Shown here piece by piece: positions 25,287 through 34,208 of a stretch of DNA of 62,762 nucleotides. Below the pieces are notes generated by a model. It did not search any database. It saw only the letters and a list, made by a program, of their open reading frames with translations, and was not told the DNA's origin. The position numbers and the translations under genes are program-made. Each line of letters begins with the position of its first letter. Within the stretch, counting starts at the first letter, position 1. Source of the stretch: UBA2329 sp964577215 (GTDB taxonomy: Bacteria; Bacteroidota; Bacteroidia; Chitinophagales; Saprospiraceae); contig CAZNYK010000006.1 of assembly GCA_964577215.1 (NCBI GenBank), forward strand, positions 1 to 62,762. The letters run 5' to 3'.

Positions 25287-25364
25287 AAGATTTTCAACAA
25301 TTTAAGTCTGTAATTTTATTAAGCCTGCCATCTGGGTGCTGCCATTATTTTGCCTGTGCAATCT

Positions 25365-25393
25365 CAGTCCAGCTTTTTGCAAGCCCAGTCCAG
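25365..25393 (+). promoter_or_regulatory. Candidate AraC-type operator: two CAGTCCAG direct repeats
   Basis: Identical octamers CAGTCCAG lie at 25365-25372 and 25386-25393, exactly 21 bases apart (two helical turns), about 95-120 bases before the start at 25486. AraC-family regulators often bind direct repeats at such spacing, and the gene just upstream encodes an AraC-type output domain. Assignment as its binding site is inference. Confidence 0.4.
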
Positions 25394-25485
25394 AAGTCCT
25401 CAGCAGTTGTAAGGGCATATTTGCAACAACCCGAAAGCAGAAATCAAATGAAAACATTTTTCCTTCACCTTAAAATATTCAATCA

Positions 25486-26325
25486 ATGAAATCATTCAGC
25501 CTATCCCTCCTCCTGGCAGCCGTATTCTGCCTCGCCAACCATTCCCTCTCTGCGCAGGGCGATTCCCCGCAAGGCTATTATGCCTTTGACTACATGAAGG
25601 TGCAGCCCGGCATGCACGACGAATACCTAAAGCTGGAAAATGCCTGGAAAAAAATCCATCAGGCCAACATCAAGGCGGGCAAGTACAACTTTTGGGAGCT
25701 GACGCAGGTAGCCTACCCTTCGGGCGCCGGCGTGGAGTATAACTATGTGACCCGCATCAATTTAAAGGGCGAAAAACAACTCGCCAATTACCTCCAGAAC
25801 TGGGAGTATCCCGACCTGGCCGCCATCCTGACCCCGGAGGAACGGGCGATGGTGAACCGCACCAATGAAATAAGGACAATGGTGAAATCCGAAATCTGGT
25901 CGCACGCAGACATGGCAGCGGGCAAGGACATCGGCAAAGAAAAGATTGTGGTTTTCAACTATTTTAATTTCCCTCAAACAGGAAGCAGTACCGACCACTT
26001 CCGGGTGGAACGGGAAATTTGGAAGCCCGTGCATGAAGCTCGCATCAACGATGGCCAAATGATCGGCTGGGTGCTGTTGGGGAAAGTAGTGCCGGGCGGC
26101 AGTGCAGAGCCTTACTTCGACGGTACTGTGGACTTGTACGCTGATTGGGAGCAGTTCCTCAGTTCAGGCAGCCCCGTCCCCTATTTTGAAAAAGTACACG
26201 CCGGGAAGGACTTCAACAAACTGTTCAACGAGACCGAAGCCGCCTGCGACCTGATTCGGCAGGAGGTAAGGATGGTGGTGGACGAAACAGCGGCGCCCGG
26301 TAATGCAGCAACAGCTAAGGACTAA
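25486..26325 (+). CDS. Secreted two-domain protein, paralogue 1
   Basis: This 279-residue protein has a signal peptide MKSFSLSLLLAAVFCLANHSLSAQ. The mature part seems to be two related halves: FDYMKVQPGMHDEYLKLENA (from about 34) and VFNYFNFPQTGSSTDHFRVE (from about 156). Each has a pattern of strand, helix with W/K-x-x-H, then an extended stretch around a conserved W and G. This resembles the dimeric alpha/beta-barrel (EthD/NIPSNAP-like) fold, but no catalytic residue is recognised. It has a close paralogue 41 bases downstream and lies directly after the hybrid sensor gene. Function unknown. Confidence 0.75.
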   Translation: MKSFSLSLLLAAVFCLANHSLSAQGDSPQGYYAFDYMKVQPGMHDEYLKLENAWKKIHQANIKAGKYNFWELTQVAYPSGAGVEYNYVTRINLKGEKQLANYLQNWEYPDLAAILTPEERAMVNRTNEIRTMVKSEIWSHADMAAGKDIGKEKIVVFNYFNFPQTGSSTDHFRVEREIWKPVHEARINDGQMIGWVLLGKVVPGGSAEPYFDGTVDLYADWEQFLSSGSPVPYFEKVHAGKDFNKLFNETEAACDLIRQEVRMVVDETAAPGNAATAKD

Positions 26326-26366
26326 CTGCTTTTTCAATTCTATTTCACCTTTAAATCTTTTCAACA

Positions 26367-27149
26367 ATGAAAATCCTTATTCCAAACCTCGTACTGGCAG
26401 TTTGCTGCCTCTTTTTCACCAAAACCCTCGACGCCCAGGGCGGTTTCGCCATCGTGGACTACATGAAGGTGAAGCCCGGTATGGGAGAAAAGTACCTCGA
26501 ATGCGAAAAGGCCTGGAAGCTCATCCACCAGGAGCGCAAGCGGCTCGGGCAAATCGAGGACTGGAACCTCGAACAGATCATGTGGCCTTGGGGCGCCAGC
26601 GCAGAGTATGACTACCTCACCGTCACTTTCGTAAAAAGCTGGGACGACATCGGCAAGCTCCAGGAAAACTGGGAAACCGCCCTCAAGGTCGTGCCCGCCG
26701 ACAAAAAGGCCCTCATCGACAACACCGGGCAGTACCGGGACCTCGTTAAATCCGAAATATGGAGCGAGGTGGACTTCATAGCCAAAGCGGATTACAAGGG
26801 CAGCAAGTATGTCGTGGAGAATTTCTTCAAAGTGCCGCCCGGCGGATGGAACGACTACATGGAAATGGAAACCCGCTTCGTGAAGCCAGTCCACCAAAAG
26901 AACATCGAACTGGGCAACCGGGCCGGCTGGGTGCTCACCCGCATGGTCATGCCCCGCGGCGCCGAGCAGCCGTATAATTGCTCCACTGTCGACCTCTTCG
27001 ACAAATGGGAGGATATGGACAACGACGATAGCAAGGCCTGGGAAACCGTCTATCCCGGCATGAGCGACGGGCATATCGGCCGCCGCATCGAGTCTGTGCG
27101 GACGCTGGTGCGCTCGGAGATCAGGATGGTGGTGGATTCTGTGCAATGA
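26367..27149 (+). CDS. Secreted two-domain protein, paralogue 2
   Basis: This 260-residue protein has a signal peptide MKILIPNLVLAVCCLFFTKTLDAQ. It shares the two-halves layout of its upstream neighbour. The first half begins IVDYMKVKPGMGEKYLECEK and the second VVENFFKVPPGGWNDYMEME. Shared features between the two genes include AWK-x-IHQ, a Trp-x-Leu-x-Gln stretch and KSEIWS. The 41-base spacing suggests one operon formed by tandem duplication. Function unknown; a dimeric alpha/beta-barrel fold is a guess. Confidence 0.75.
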   Translation: MKILIPNLVLAVCCLFFTKTLDAQGGFAIVDYMKVKPGMGEKYLECEKAWKLIHQERKRLGQIEDWNLEQIMWPWGASAEYDYLTVTFVKSWDDIGKLQENWETALKVVPADKKALIDNTGQYRDLVKSEIWSEVDFIAKADYKGSKYVVENFFKVPPGGWNDYMEMETRFVKPVHQKNIELGNRAGWVLTRMVMPRGAEQPYNCSTVDLFDKWEDMDNDDSKAWETVYPGMSDGHIGRRIESVRTLVRSEIRMVVDSVQ

Positions 27150-27310
27150 GTTATACCCGGTGATACACCCCGGCGTGGCGGGCGGGGACTATAGCGGCAC
27201 ACGGAGTGGCACGAGATGGAGAAAGATCATTCAGGACTTACGAAAACTACTTTGAATGATAGCGGCTGGGGCAAGCCAGAACCGGTAGTTGCCGCCTCGC
27301 GCCGCCTGCC

Positions 27311-27341
27311 GTCAGGAGGTAACTTCAGAATACCTCCTGAC
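27311..27341. repeat. REP-like hairpin A, 11-base perfect arms
   Basis: The arms gtcaggaggta (27311-27321) and tacctcctgac (27331-27341) are perfect inverted copies around a 9-base loop. With hairpin B 25 bases downstream this makes a BIME-like pair. Confidence 0.8.
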
Positions 27342-27366
27342 TTCGCCCGGTTGCCCTGCACTCCAA

Positions 27367-27396
27367 GTGAGGAGCTAACTGGAAGTTAGCGCCTCA
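27367..27396. repeat. REP-like hairpin B, 13-base arms
   Basis: The arms gtgaggagctaac (27367-27379) and gttagcgcctcac (27384-27396) pair with one mismatch around a 4-base loop. Its core taact...agtta resembles that of hairpin A. Confidence 0.75.
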
Positions 27397-27617
27397 CGCT
27401 GCCAGGTCAAGAATAATGATCATAACGTGGCTACGGGGCTATGGCGCCGGCTGAGTCGCCCCTTCACTACTCTTGTACGGCCAGCTTTACGGTTACGAAT
27501 CCTGGAAGGCTTCGCAACCGGGGCTGAACGAATGTTTTCAGGCTACACCTCCCCGCTACGCGGTTAGATGTCGCCCGAAAACCGCAGCAAAGGCGAAGCG
27601 GCAGAACTACGCCCGCA

Positions 27618-27639
27618 ACCCCGACACGCGTGCCGGGGT
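27618..27639. repeat. Palindrome of the ccccgacac family
   Basis: A 22-base palindrome (accccgacacg/cgtgccggggt) with one mismatched pair. Related to the perfect copy at 17389-17408 and the shorter one at 45670-45686. Confidence 0.7.
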
Positions 27640-27660
27640 CGGTGCGAGCAGAGCAGGGCA

Positions 27661-28164
27661 TCATTCCATACAATCGAAGACCAACTCGACAGGTATTTGA
27701 ATACCCGTAATGGGGTCAATTACTTCGCCCTGGCTGAAGACCTGGTGCCTTTCATCCGGCGTGAGCACGCTCACCGTTTTCAGCGGCGGCACTATGATCC
27801 ACGCAGATTGGACTCCTGCGGGAAAATAAACGTCGAAAGCTTTTTCGATGAGTTCGTCAATGGTCTGGCTCGGAGAAAGTATCTCAATGGTAGTTATCGG
27901 CATCTCCTTTTCTTTAGCCTCCATATCTTTCCAACGGAGCTTTTTCTTGGGAAAGATGAGCAGGTCCGGAGTAGAAGCCGGGGTGGTGTCTAAAGTTACC
28001 TCCGAGGATATGAGGTAGCGGTCGTCGTACTTGTCCAGCAACACGCCGATCTTGCGCTGTATGGCGCCGTGTATTCTATTGGGCATGGGTTTGTTGCGTT
28101 CTGTTTCGTAATCAGAAAGGGCATTGACCTCCGGATTTTCCAATATGGCCTTTTCTTCTATCAT
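27661..28164 (-). CDS. Uma2 family (DUF820) PD-(D/E)XK nuclease-like protein
   Basis: This 167-residue protein has the Uma2/DUF820 core. TPDLLIFPKKK (Asp near residue 71) and ITTIEILSPSQTIDELIEKAFDVYFPAGVQSAWIIVP (Glu of the E-x-K-like motif region, near residue 94) match the restriction-endonuclease-like fold. The family is often expanded in Cyanobacteria and Bacteroidota and its biological role is not established. The start is ATG 28164, divergent from the YheT-like hydrolase with 118 bases between them. Confidence 0.88.
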   Translation of the reverse strand: MIEEKAILENPEVNALSDYETERNKPMPNRIHGAIQRKIGVLLDKYDDRYLISSEVTLDTTPASTPDLLIFPKKKLRWKDMEAKEKEMPITTIEILSPSQTIDELIEKAFDVYFPAGVQSAWIIVPPLKTVSVLTPDERHQVFSQGEVIDPITGIQIPVELVFDCME

Positions 28165-28219
28165 ATCTTTTGCATTTGCATGCTACAAAGATAACGGATA
28201 TGCAGGAGATTGGCAAATC

Positions 28220-28252
28220 TTGCGCACTCGTCCCCCACTTCCCCTATCTTTA
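28220..28252 (+). promoter_or_regulatory. Candidate promoter for hydrolase gene
   Basis: TTG at 28220-28222 and TATCTTTA at 28245-28252 (one change from TAnnTTTG) are spaced by 22 bases. The ATG follows 30 bases later. Confidence 0.4.
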
Positions 28253-28282
28253 CCCCGCCAAAAAATTCAATCCACCCAAACC

Positions 28283-29251
28283 ATGCCGTACCTCCCCACC
28301 TCCAACTACCGCCCGCCATTCCCCTTTCGAAACGGCCACATCAATACCGTATATGCAGCCCTGTGCCGACGGGTACGGGGCGTAGTCTATCGCAGGGAGC
28401 GCTGGGACACCCCGGACGGCGATTTCATTGACATGGACTGGGCCGCCGAAGGCCGAAGCCGCCAACTGCTCTTCGCACTGCACGGCATGGAAGGCAGCAG
28501 CGAGCGGCAGTACATCCAAGGCATACTCAAGGCTTTTGCAGAGGAGGGCTGGGACGGGGTTGCGCTCAACTTCCGGGGGTGCAGCGGCGAACCCAACCGC
28601 CTGCCCCGCGCCTACCACATGGGCGAGACCGGCGACCTGCGCTTTGCCCTGCAACGGCTGCTCGCATCAGAGCGCTACGACACCATCGCCTTGGCCGGCT
28701 TCAGCCTGGGCGGCAACGTCATTCTCAAATACCTCGGCGAGCAGGGCGCCGGGCTTGCTCCGGAAATCAAAAAGGCGGCGGTCTTCAGCGTGCCCTGCCA
28801 TATCCCTTCGTCGGAAAGAGAAATAGCGCGGCCCATCAACCGGCCGTATGTGAAGCGCTTTCTGAATACGCTCAACCCCAAAATGGCGGAAAAAGCTACC
28901 CGCTTTCCCGGCGCCATTCATGCGGAGCCTCCCCTGCCGCGCAGCCTGCGCGAATTTGACGAGCGCTTCACCGCGCCGCTGCACGGCTTTGCCGGCGCCG
29001 AAGACTACTGGCAGCGCAGCAGCAGCCTGCCGTACATAGAAAAAATTGCTATCCCCACGCTGATGGTCAATGCGCTCGACGACTCCTTCCTCAGCCCGGA
29101 GTGCTATCCGCGCGAACTTGCCGAAAGCCTGCCGAATTTCTTTTTGCAGACGCCCCGCTGGGGCGGGCACGCCGGTTTTGTTACCTTTGGGGCGCATGGA
29201 AGGTACTGGTCGGAACAGCGCGCCATAGATTTTGTATTAAAAGGACGTTAA
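28283..29251 (+). CDS. Alpha/beta hydrolase, YheT-like
   Basis: This 322-residue cytoplasmic hydrolase is of the YheT/ABHD1-3 type. FRNGHINTVYAAL at the N-terminus is typical. The oxyanion motif LLFALHGMEGSSE is near residue 66, the nucleophile elbow AGFSLGGNV is near residues 137-145, the Asp is in NALDDSFLSPE, and the His is in GGHAGF near residue 295. The substrate is probably an ester or lipid. The start is ATG 28283; reading further upstream in frame would run into the uma2 promoter region. Confidence 0.9.
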   Translation: MPYLPTSNYRPPFPFRNGHINTVYAALCRRVRGVVYRRERWDTPDGDFIDMDWAAEGRSRQLLFALHGMEGSSERQYIQGILKAFAEEGWDGVALNFRGCSGEPNRLPRAYHMGETGDLRFALQRLLASERYDTIALAGFSLGGNVILKYLGEQGAGLAPEIKKAAVFSVPCHIPSSEREIARPINRPYVKRFLNTLNPKMAEKATRFPGAIHAEPPLPRSLREFDERFTAPLHGFAGAEDYWQRSSSLPYIEKIAIPTLMVNALDDSFLSPECYPRELAESLPNFFLQTPRWGGHAGFVTFGAHGRYWSEQRAIDFVLKGR

Positions 29252-29302
29252 ACGCCGCCGGCAGGCCAACGCAATGCCCCCCGGAGGGGTTCTTTGTACA
29301 GC

Positions 29303-32300
29303 ATGGAACAAGAGTACACGCCTACACCGGATACTTCAACCGCCGTCAAACGGGAAGGACTGCCGTTCAAGTTGGGAAGATGGATCGTAAGGATCATCTT
29401 CACGGTGTTTGTCATTTTCCTCTTGCTGTCCTTATCACTTCAGATACCCGCCATACAAAATCGCGTGGCGCGGTATGCCACCACGGAGTTAAGCGAGCGG
29501 CTCGGCACGGAGGTCGCCATCCGGCGGTTGAGTATTGCTTTTTTCGACAAGGTAGTACTCGACGGCTTTTACGTGGAAGACCCGGAATGCGACACCCTCT
29601 TTTTCAGCAACAAGCTCACGGCGAGTATCAACACCAATATCGTCACGCTGATCCGCTCTGGATTAGAATTGGACGAGCTGTCGCTAAACGGCGCAGTATT
29701 GCACGTCAACAGGCCGCAGGGCGCTCCGCAAAGCAATCTACAGTGGTTCCTGGAGCAATTTGCATCCCAAAAGGAAAAGAAAGAGAAAAAGCCGTTCCGG
29801 TTTCGCCTCAGACGGCTAAACTTAGACGACGTGACCTATACCGTCGCCGACGATGTAAAAGGGAATCACCTAAGGGCTCATATTCCCAAAGGATCGGCCC
29901 GAATCAGCGAAATGGACCTCCCGGGAAAGGTATTGATGGTAGATCAATTGACCATCGAAAAGCCGGCATTGCACCTCGAATCGCTCCAGGAACATCCACT
30001 AGTGCAAAGCCTGCAAACAGCCCTGCGCGAACCCCGGAAAAAGCAGGATACGCTGACCTGGAACCTTGCCCTGAAATCGCTCGACATCCGGGATGGCGCC
30101 TTTTCGGTGCACAATTTCAGGAAAGCCCCTGTGAAAACCACCCGCGCCGACGAACTCGATTTCAAACACCTGGAAATATCCGGGATCGGCGTCAAGCTGA
30201 GCAGGATGACCATGAACGCTGATACGCTGCGCGGTGTCGTCAATAAAATTACAGCCCGCACGAGCAGCGGTTTCGTCCTGGAACAACTCACTGTGAAGGA
30301 CTTGCAAATGCTTTCCAACAGCATTGAACTCAATGGATTGAGCATCCAAACCCCGGAGTCGCGCCTCGGCGACACCCTCCGTTTTTCTTTTGAGAACTTC
30401 AAGGCATTTGCCGATTTCACTTCCTCCGTCGGCATGGATGCCAGGTTCAACGAAACTTCAGTGTCTGTTAAAGATATCATGACCTTCGCTCCTGCATTGG
30501 AAAAAAACGCTTTCTTCCAAAACAACAAAAACGAAACCATCCGCATACAGGGCAGGGCGCGCGGCACCGTGAACGACCTTTCCGGAAGAGGCCTTGAGAT
30601 TGCCCTGGGCGAGGGCGCGTTCATGCGCGGCCGTTTAGACCTCAGGGATGTGACCGTACCCGGGCAGGGCTACTTCGGCCTGAGCCTCCAGGAAGCCCGT
30701 ACCAGCATGACCGTACTCAAACAGATCATTCCGCGATTCAACCTGCCGGATAACTACGACCGCCTCGGCAGGCTTCAGTTCAAAGGCGATATCAACGGGT
30801 TCTTCGCCACCGGCTTCACCATGTACGGCAACCTGCGCACCAACCTCGGCATCGCCGATCTCGACATGACCCTCAACCCCAATGGGGGCAAAGAGCGGGC
30901 CACCTATTCCGGAAACCTCAGCCTGCAAAATTTCGACCTCGGCGAATGGAGCGGCAACTCCGATTTCGGCATAGTCAGTCTTTCGGCTTCTGTTCGCGAA
31001 GGCCGGAGCCTCGTGGCTGCTACAGCGAGGGCTGAGCTTTCCGCCCAGTTGCGCAGTTTTTCCTACAAAAAATACGAGTATAAAAACGCCAACCTCTCCG
31101 GGTCTCTCAACCGGAATTTTTTCAAAGGAGACTTCGTCATCCAGGATGAAAACGTGGACTTCACCTTCAACGGAAGACTGGATTTTTCCGGGAAAATCCC
31201 CGTATTTAACTTTAAAGCAGACCTTCGCAAATTAGACCTCAAAGAGCTCAATCTCTCCCAAAAGGACATCATCGTGGCCGGCGACATGGACCTCGACATC
31301 CGCAACAATAAACTCTCCACCGCCGAAGGGAAAGCCCGTATCACGGACCTGCATATTACCCTCAACCAGGACGAGACCTTCAGCATGGAGGAACTCGAGA
31401 TCGAATCCAAATTCACCGGGCCGGACACCAAAATCCTCAAAGTTGACTCCGACGTGATACAGGCATTGGTCACGGGCCGTTTTGAAATAGACCAACTGCC
31501 GGGCATTTTCCTGGAGCATATTTCCAGGAACCATACCGGGTTTGCCCAACGGCTGAACATCAAGCCGCCCAAGCGCAGCCCGGCCCCCGCACGGTTCAAC
31601 TTCGAAATCGAGGTCAAAGACTCCAAAGGATTCAACCACCTGCTTTCTTCCAAACTCTTCCCTTTACGCGACCTGCACTTGTCGGGCGGATACAATGAAT
31701 TGTCAGATGCGCTGGCCATTAATGTATCCACGCCGGTTTTTCAATTCGGCAACCTGAAATTAGAGAACATCTACCTGCGCTGGGACGCCGAAAGCGGAGC
31801 AGCTCTGTTTGAAGCCGGCGTGGACGCTACCGTGTTGAACGGCAAAACGCTGCTCTCCACACCCGTCATTTTGCAGGGCAGTGTGTACAAGGATTCCCTG
31901 CTCTTCGGCCTTACTTATGTCTCCGAAGGAATGAAAGTATTAGACAAAATCCAGTTGGACGGCACCTTGGCCGCAGTGGACAGCAATGCCTTCAGTTTAC
32001 ATTTCGAGCAGTCCAACCTCACCCTGATGAACCGGCTGTGGTTGATAAATCCAGACAACAAGCTGGTTTTTTCTCAAAACCAGATACAAGTTTCCAACCT
32101 CGTCCTCATTCATGAAAATTACCGCATAGGCATTGAAAACTACGGCAAGAAGGGATTTCGCGCCGCTTTAATGAGTTTTGATTTCGATCTCATCGATAAA
32201 GTCTGGGATTATGAACCACTCAGTTTTTCCGGGCCTTTCAACATATGGGTTTGGGTAGAGGACGCATTTAAGATGGAAAACCTCAATCTCACGCTCATTG

Positions 32301-34195
32301 CCGAGAGCCTGATGATAAACGACGACGACTGGGGCACCCTGCGCCTCGAAGCTTCCGCTCCCAACCTCAACAACCGCGTTTCAGCCGTCTTCAGCTTGGA
32401 AAACGACAGCACCCAAATATCCGGGCGGGGTTATTACAACCTCAAAGACATCAGAGCCAGAGGGCCGGCCATAGCCTCCACGGAGAACCGGAAGAATTTT
32501 TTCCTCGCCACCTTCAATCTTTCCGGCGTTCCGCTGCGCACCCTGGAATATTTCCTTCCGGGCGTCCTTACCGGCACACAGGGCCAGGTAAACGGCGAGG
32601 TTGCCTTCAGCGGTATCGGCAGCCCCAACCTGGAAGGCAGTTTGGCTGTGAACGATGGAAGCTTCACCATAGATTTTCTCAAAACCACCTACCAGTTTGA
32701 CCAGATCATCGTGCTGATGAACAACAACTGGTTGTTTGACGCTTCCGGAGCGAGAGTGCGCGACAAATACGGCCATACGGCGCAAATATTGGGGGGTATT
32801 CGCCATACCAAGCTCAAAGACCTGCGCATGGACGCCGTGCTCAACACCAATCGCCTGCTGGCCTTGGATACACAAAAAGGCGACAACAAACAGTTTTACG
32901 GGCAGGCCATTGGACGAGGGTATGCCAGGTTCACCGGCCCTATTGACCGCATCGATGCCTACATCAACGGCACCGTGAACGACAGCAGCCGTTTGGTCAT
33001 CCCCATCAGTTCGGAGCGCGAGGTCACAGATATCAAATATGTCAATTTTTCCAGCCGGAAAAGCAAACCCGTCACCGAAACAGGCGGCACACCCCAGGTT
33101 TCGCCCAAAGGCTTGAATATCGAAATGGAACTCACCATAGGTAGGGAAGCCGTCATGCAATTGATCTTCGACGAACAAGCAGGCGACATCCTGGAAGGAA
33201 CGGGGCGCGGCAACATCCGCATTTTACTTCCCAGGAACTCGGATTTTCAAATGTTCGGCGATTTCAACATCGAGGAAGGCGACTACATGTTCACCTTCTA
33301 CAATGTGGTCAACAAAAAATTCCGCGTCCAACGCGGCGGCGCCATCAAGTGGTCGGGCGATCCCTACAAGGCTGTTATACAATTGGTGGCCGAATACCGG
33401 GGCATTTCCACTCCTGTGGCAGGCTTTATCGCCGAGTTCATAACAGCCGGCGGCTCGCAGGCGCGCCTCGAGGCCTCAAAATCCACTCCGGTCAACCTCA
33501 TTCTTAATCTTGTCGGGGAATTATTCCAGCCCCAGATCAGCTTCGATATTGAATTTCCGCTGCTCACCGGCGAGTTGAAAAACTATGCCGACAGCAAACT
33601 GCGGTTGCTCAAACAAGACCCCAACGAACTCAACCGGCAGGCTTTCGGGCTCATCGTCGCCGGGCAATTCCTGCCTTCAGACCTCAGCGTGCAGGCCCCC
33701 GACGTGATCTACAACACCGTCAGCGAATTTGTATCCAACCAGTTGTCTTTGCTCCTGACCGACCTGTTTTCCGAATTCATCGCCGACGGGCGCGTACTCT
33801 CCGGCATCGACTTCGATATCGCCTACAGCCAATACAGACCCGGCGCAGGCCAGGGCACGGTTTTCGGCAGAGGAGAGGAATTTGAGGTGCGCCTGCGCCA
33901 GAATTACTTCAATGACAGGCTCTCCGTGATCGTGGGAGGCAACTTAGATACCGGCGGCAGGACCATACCCACTCCCGGCGCCACCGGCGGCACTTTCCTC
34001 GGCAACGACGTAGTGCTCGAATACGCCATCAGCGCCGACCGCAGCCTCACCCTCAAAGTATATCAACGCCTCCAACCCGATATCGGTGGGCGCCGGTTTA
34101 AAGTGGGCGCAGGTCTCAGCTTCCGCAAAGAATACGATTCATTCGGCGATTTCCTGCGCAGTATCCGCTTTGGCGGGAAAGACGACAAGGGATAG
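29303..34195 (+). CDS. TamB-like translocation and assembly protein
   Basis: This 1630-residue envelope protein has an N-terminal membrane anchor (WIVRIIFTVFVIFLLL, about residues 30-48). A very long region of repeating beta strands typical of AsmA/TamB follows. The C-terminal TamB (DUF490) domain includes DFNIEEGDYMFTFYNVVNKKF and IKWSGDPYKAVIQLVAEYRG (about 1320-1370). TamB-like proteins bridge the periplasm and move phospholipids or help assemble outer-membrane proteins. ATG 29303 is preferred to a TTG three codons upstream. Convergent with ftcD, 13 bases between stops. Confidence 0.93.
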   Translation: MEQEYTPTPDTSTAVKREGLPFKLGRWIVRIIFTVFVIFLLLSLSLQIPAIQNRVARYATTELSERLGTEVAIRRLSIAFFDKVVLDGFYVEDPECDTLFFSNKLTASINTNIVTLIRSGLELDELSLNGAVLHVNRPQGAPQSNLQWFLEQFASQKEKKEKKPFRFRLRRLNLDDVTYTVADDVKGNHLRAHIPKGSARISEMDLPGKVLMVDQLTIEKPALHLESLQEHPLVQSLQTALREPRKKQDTLTWNLALKSLDIRDGAFSVHNFRKAPVKTTRADELDFKHLEISGIGVKLSRMTMNADTLRGVVNKITARTSSGFVLEQLTVKDLQMLSNSIELNGLSIQTPESRLGDTLRFSFENFKAFADFTSSVGMDARFNETSVSVKDIMTFAPALEKNAFFQNNKNETIRIQGRARGTVNDLSGRGLEIALGEGAFMRGRLDLRDVTVPGQGYFGLSLQEARTSMTVLKQIIPRFNLPDNYDRLGRLQFKGDINGFFATGFTMYGNLRTNLGIADLDMTLNPNGGKERATYSGNLSLQNFDLGEWSGNSDFGIVSLSASVREGRSLVAATARAELSAQLRSFSYKKYEYKNANLSGSLNRNFFKGDFVIQDENVDFTFNGRLDFSGKIPVFNFKADLRKLDLKELNLSQKDIIVAGDMDLDIRNNKLSTAEGKARITDLHITLNQDETFSMEELEIESKFTGPDTKILKVDSDVIQALVTGRFEIDQLPGIFLEHISRNHTGFAQRLNIKPPKRSPAPARFNFEIEVKDSKGFNHLLSSKLFPLRDLHLSGGYNELSDALAINVSTPVFQFGNLKLENIYLRWDAESGAALFEAGVDATVLNGKTLLSTPVILQGSVYKDSLLFGLTYVSEGMKVLDKIQLDGTLAAVDSNAFSLHFEQSNLTLMNRLWLINPDNKLVFSQNQIQVSNLVLIHENYRIGIENYGKKGFRAALMSFDFDLIDKVWDYEPLSFSGPFNIWVWVEDAFKMENLNLTLIAESLMINDDDWGTLRLEASAPNLNNRVSAVFSLENDSTQISGRGYYNLKDIRARGPAIASTENRKNFFLATFNLSGVPLRTLEYFLPGVLTGTQGQVNGEVAFSGIGSPNLEGSLAVNDGSFTIDFLKTTYQFDQIIVLMNNNWLFDASGARVRDKYGHTAQILGGIRHTKLKDLRMDAVLNTNRLLALDTQKGDNKQFYGQAIGRGYARFTGPIDRIDAYINGTVNDSSRLVIPISSEREVTDIKYVNFSSRKSKPVTETGGTPQVSPKGLNIEMELTIGREAVMQLIFDEQAGDILEGTGRGNIRILLPRNSDFQMFGDFNIEEGDYMFTFYNVVNKKFRVQRGGAIKWSGDPYKAVIQLVAEYRGISTPVAGFIAEFITAGGSQARLEASKSTPVNLILNLVGELFQPQISFDIEFPLLTGELKNYADSKLRLLKQDPNELNRQAFGLIVAGQFLPSDLSVQAPDVIYNTVSEFVSNQLSLLLTDLFSEFIADGRVLSGIDFDIAYSQYRPGAGQGTVFGRGEEFEVRLRQNYFNDRLSVIVGGNLDTGGRTIPTPGATGGTFLGNDVVLEYAISADRSLTLKVYQRLQPDIGGRRFKVGAGLSFRKEYDSFGDFLRSIRFGGKDDKG

Positions 34196-34208
34196 GCTGG
34201 GGTCAGGG

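Larger units (their letters stand above)
27150..27660. other. 511-base gene-free region rich in palindromes
   Basis: No convincing coding sequence was found in six frames. It contains a pair of REP-like hairpins (27311-27341 and 27367-27396) and a ccccgacac-type palindrome (27618-27639). It separates the paralogue operon from the convergent uma2 gene, and the sequence is of mixed composition without a promoter that I can support. Confidence 0.6.

Noticed and set aside
28124..28282. N-terminal extension of the YheT-like hydrolase
   Set aside because: It overlaps the start of the divergent uma2 gene and crosses the candidate promoter; the family N-terminus begins at MPYLPTSNYRPPFP.
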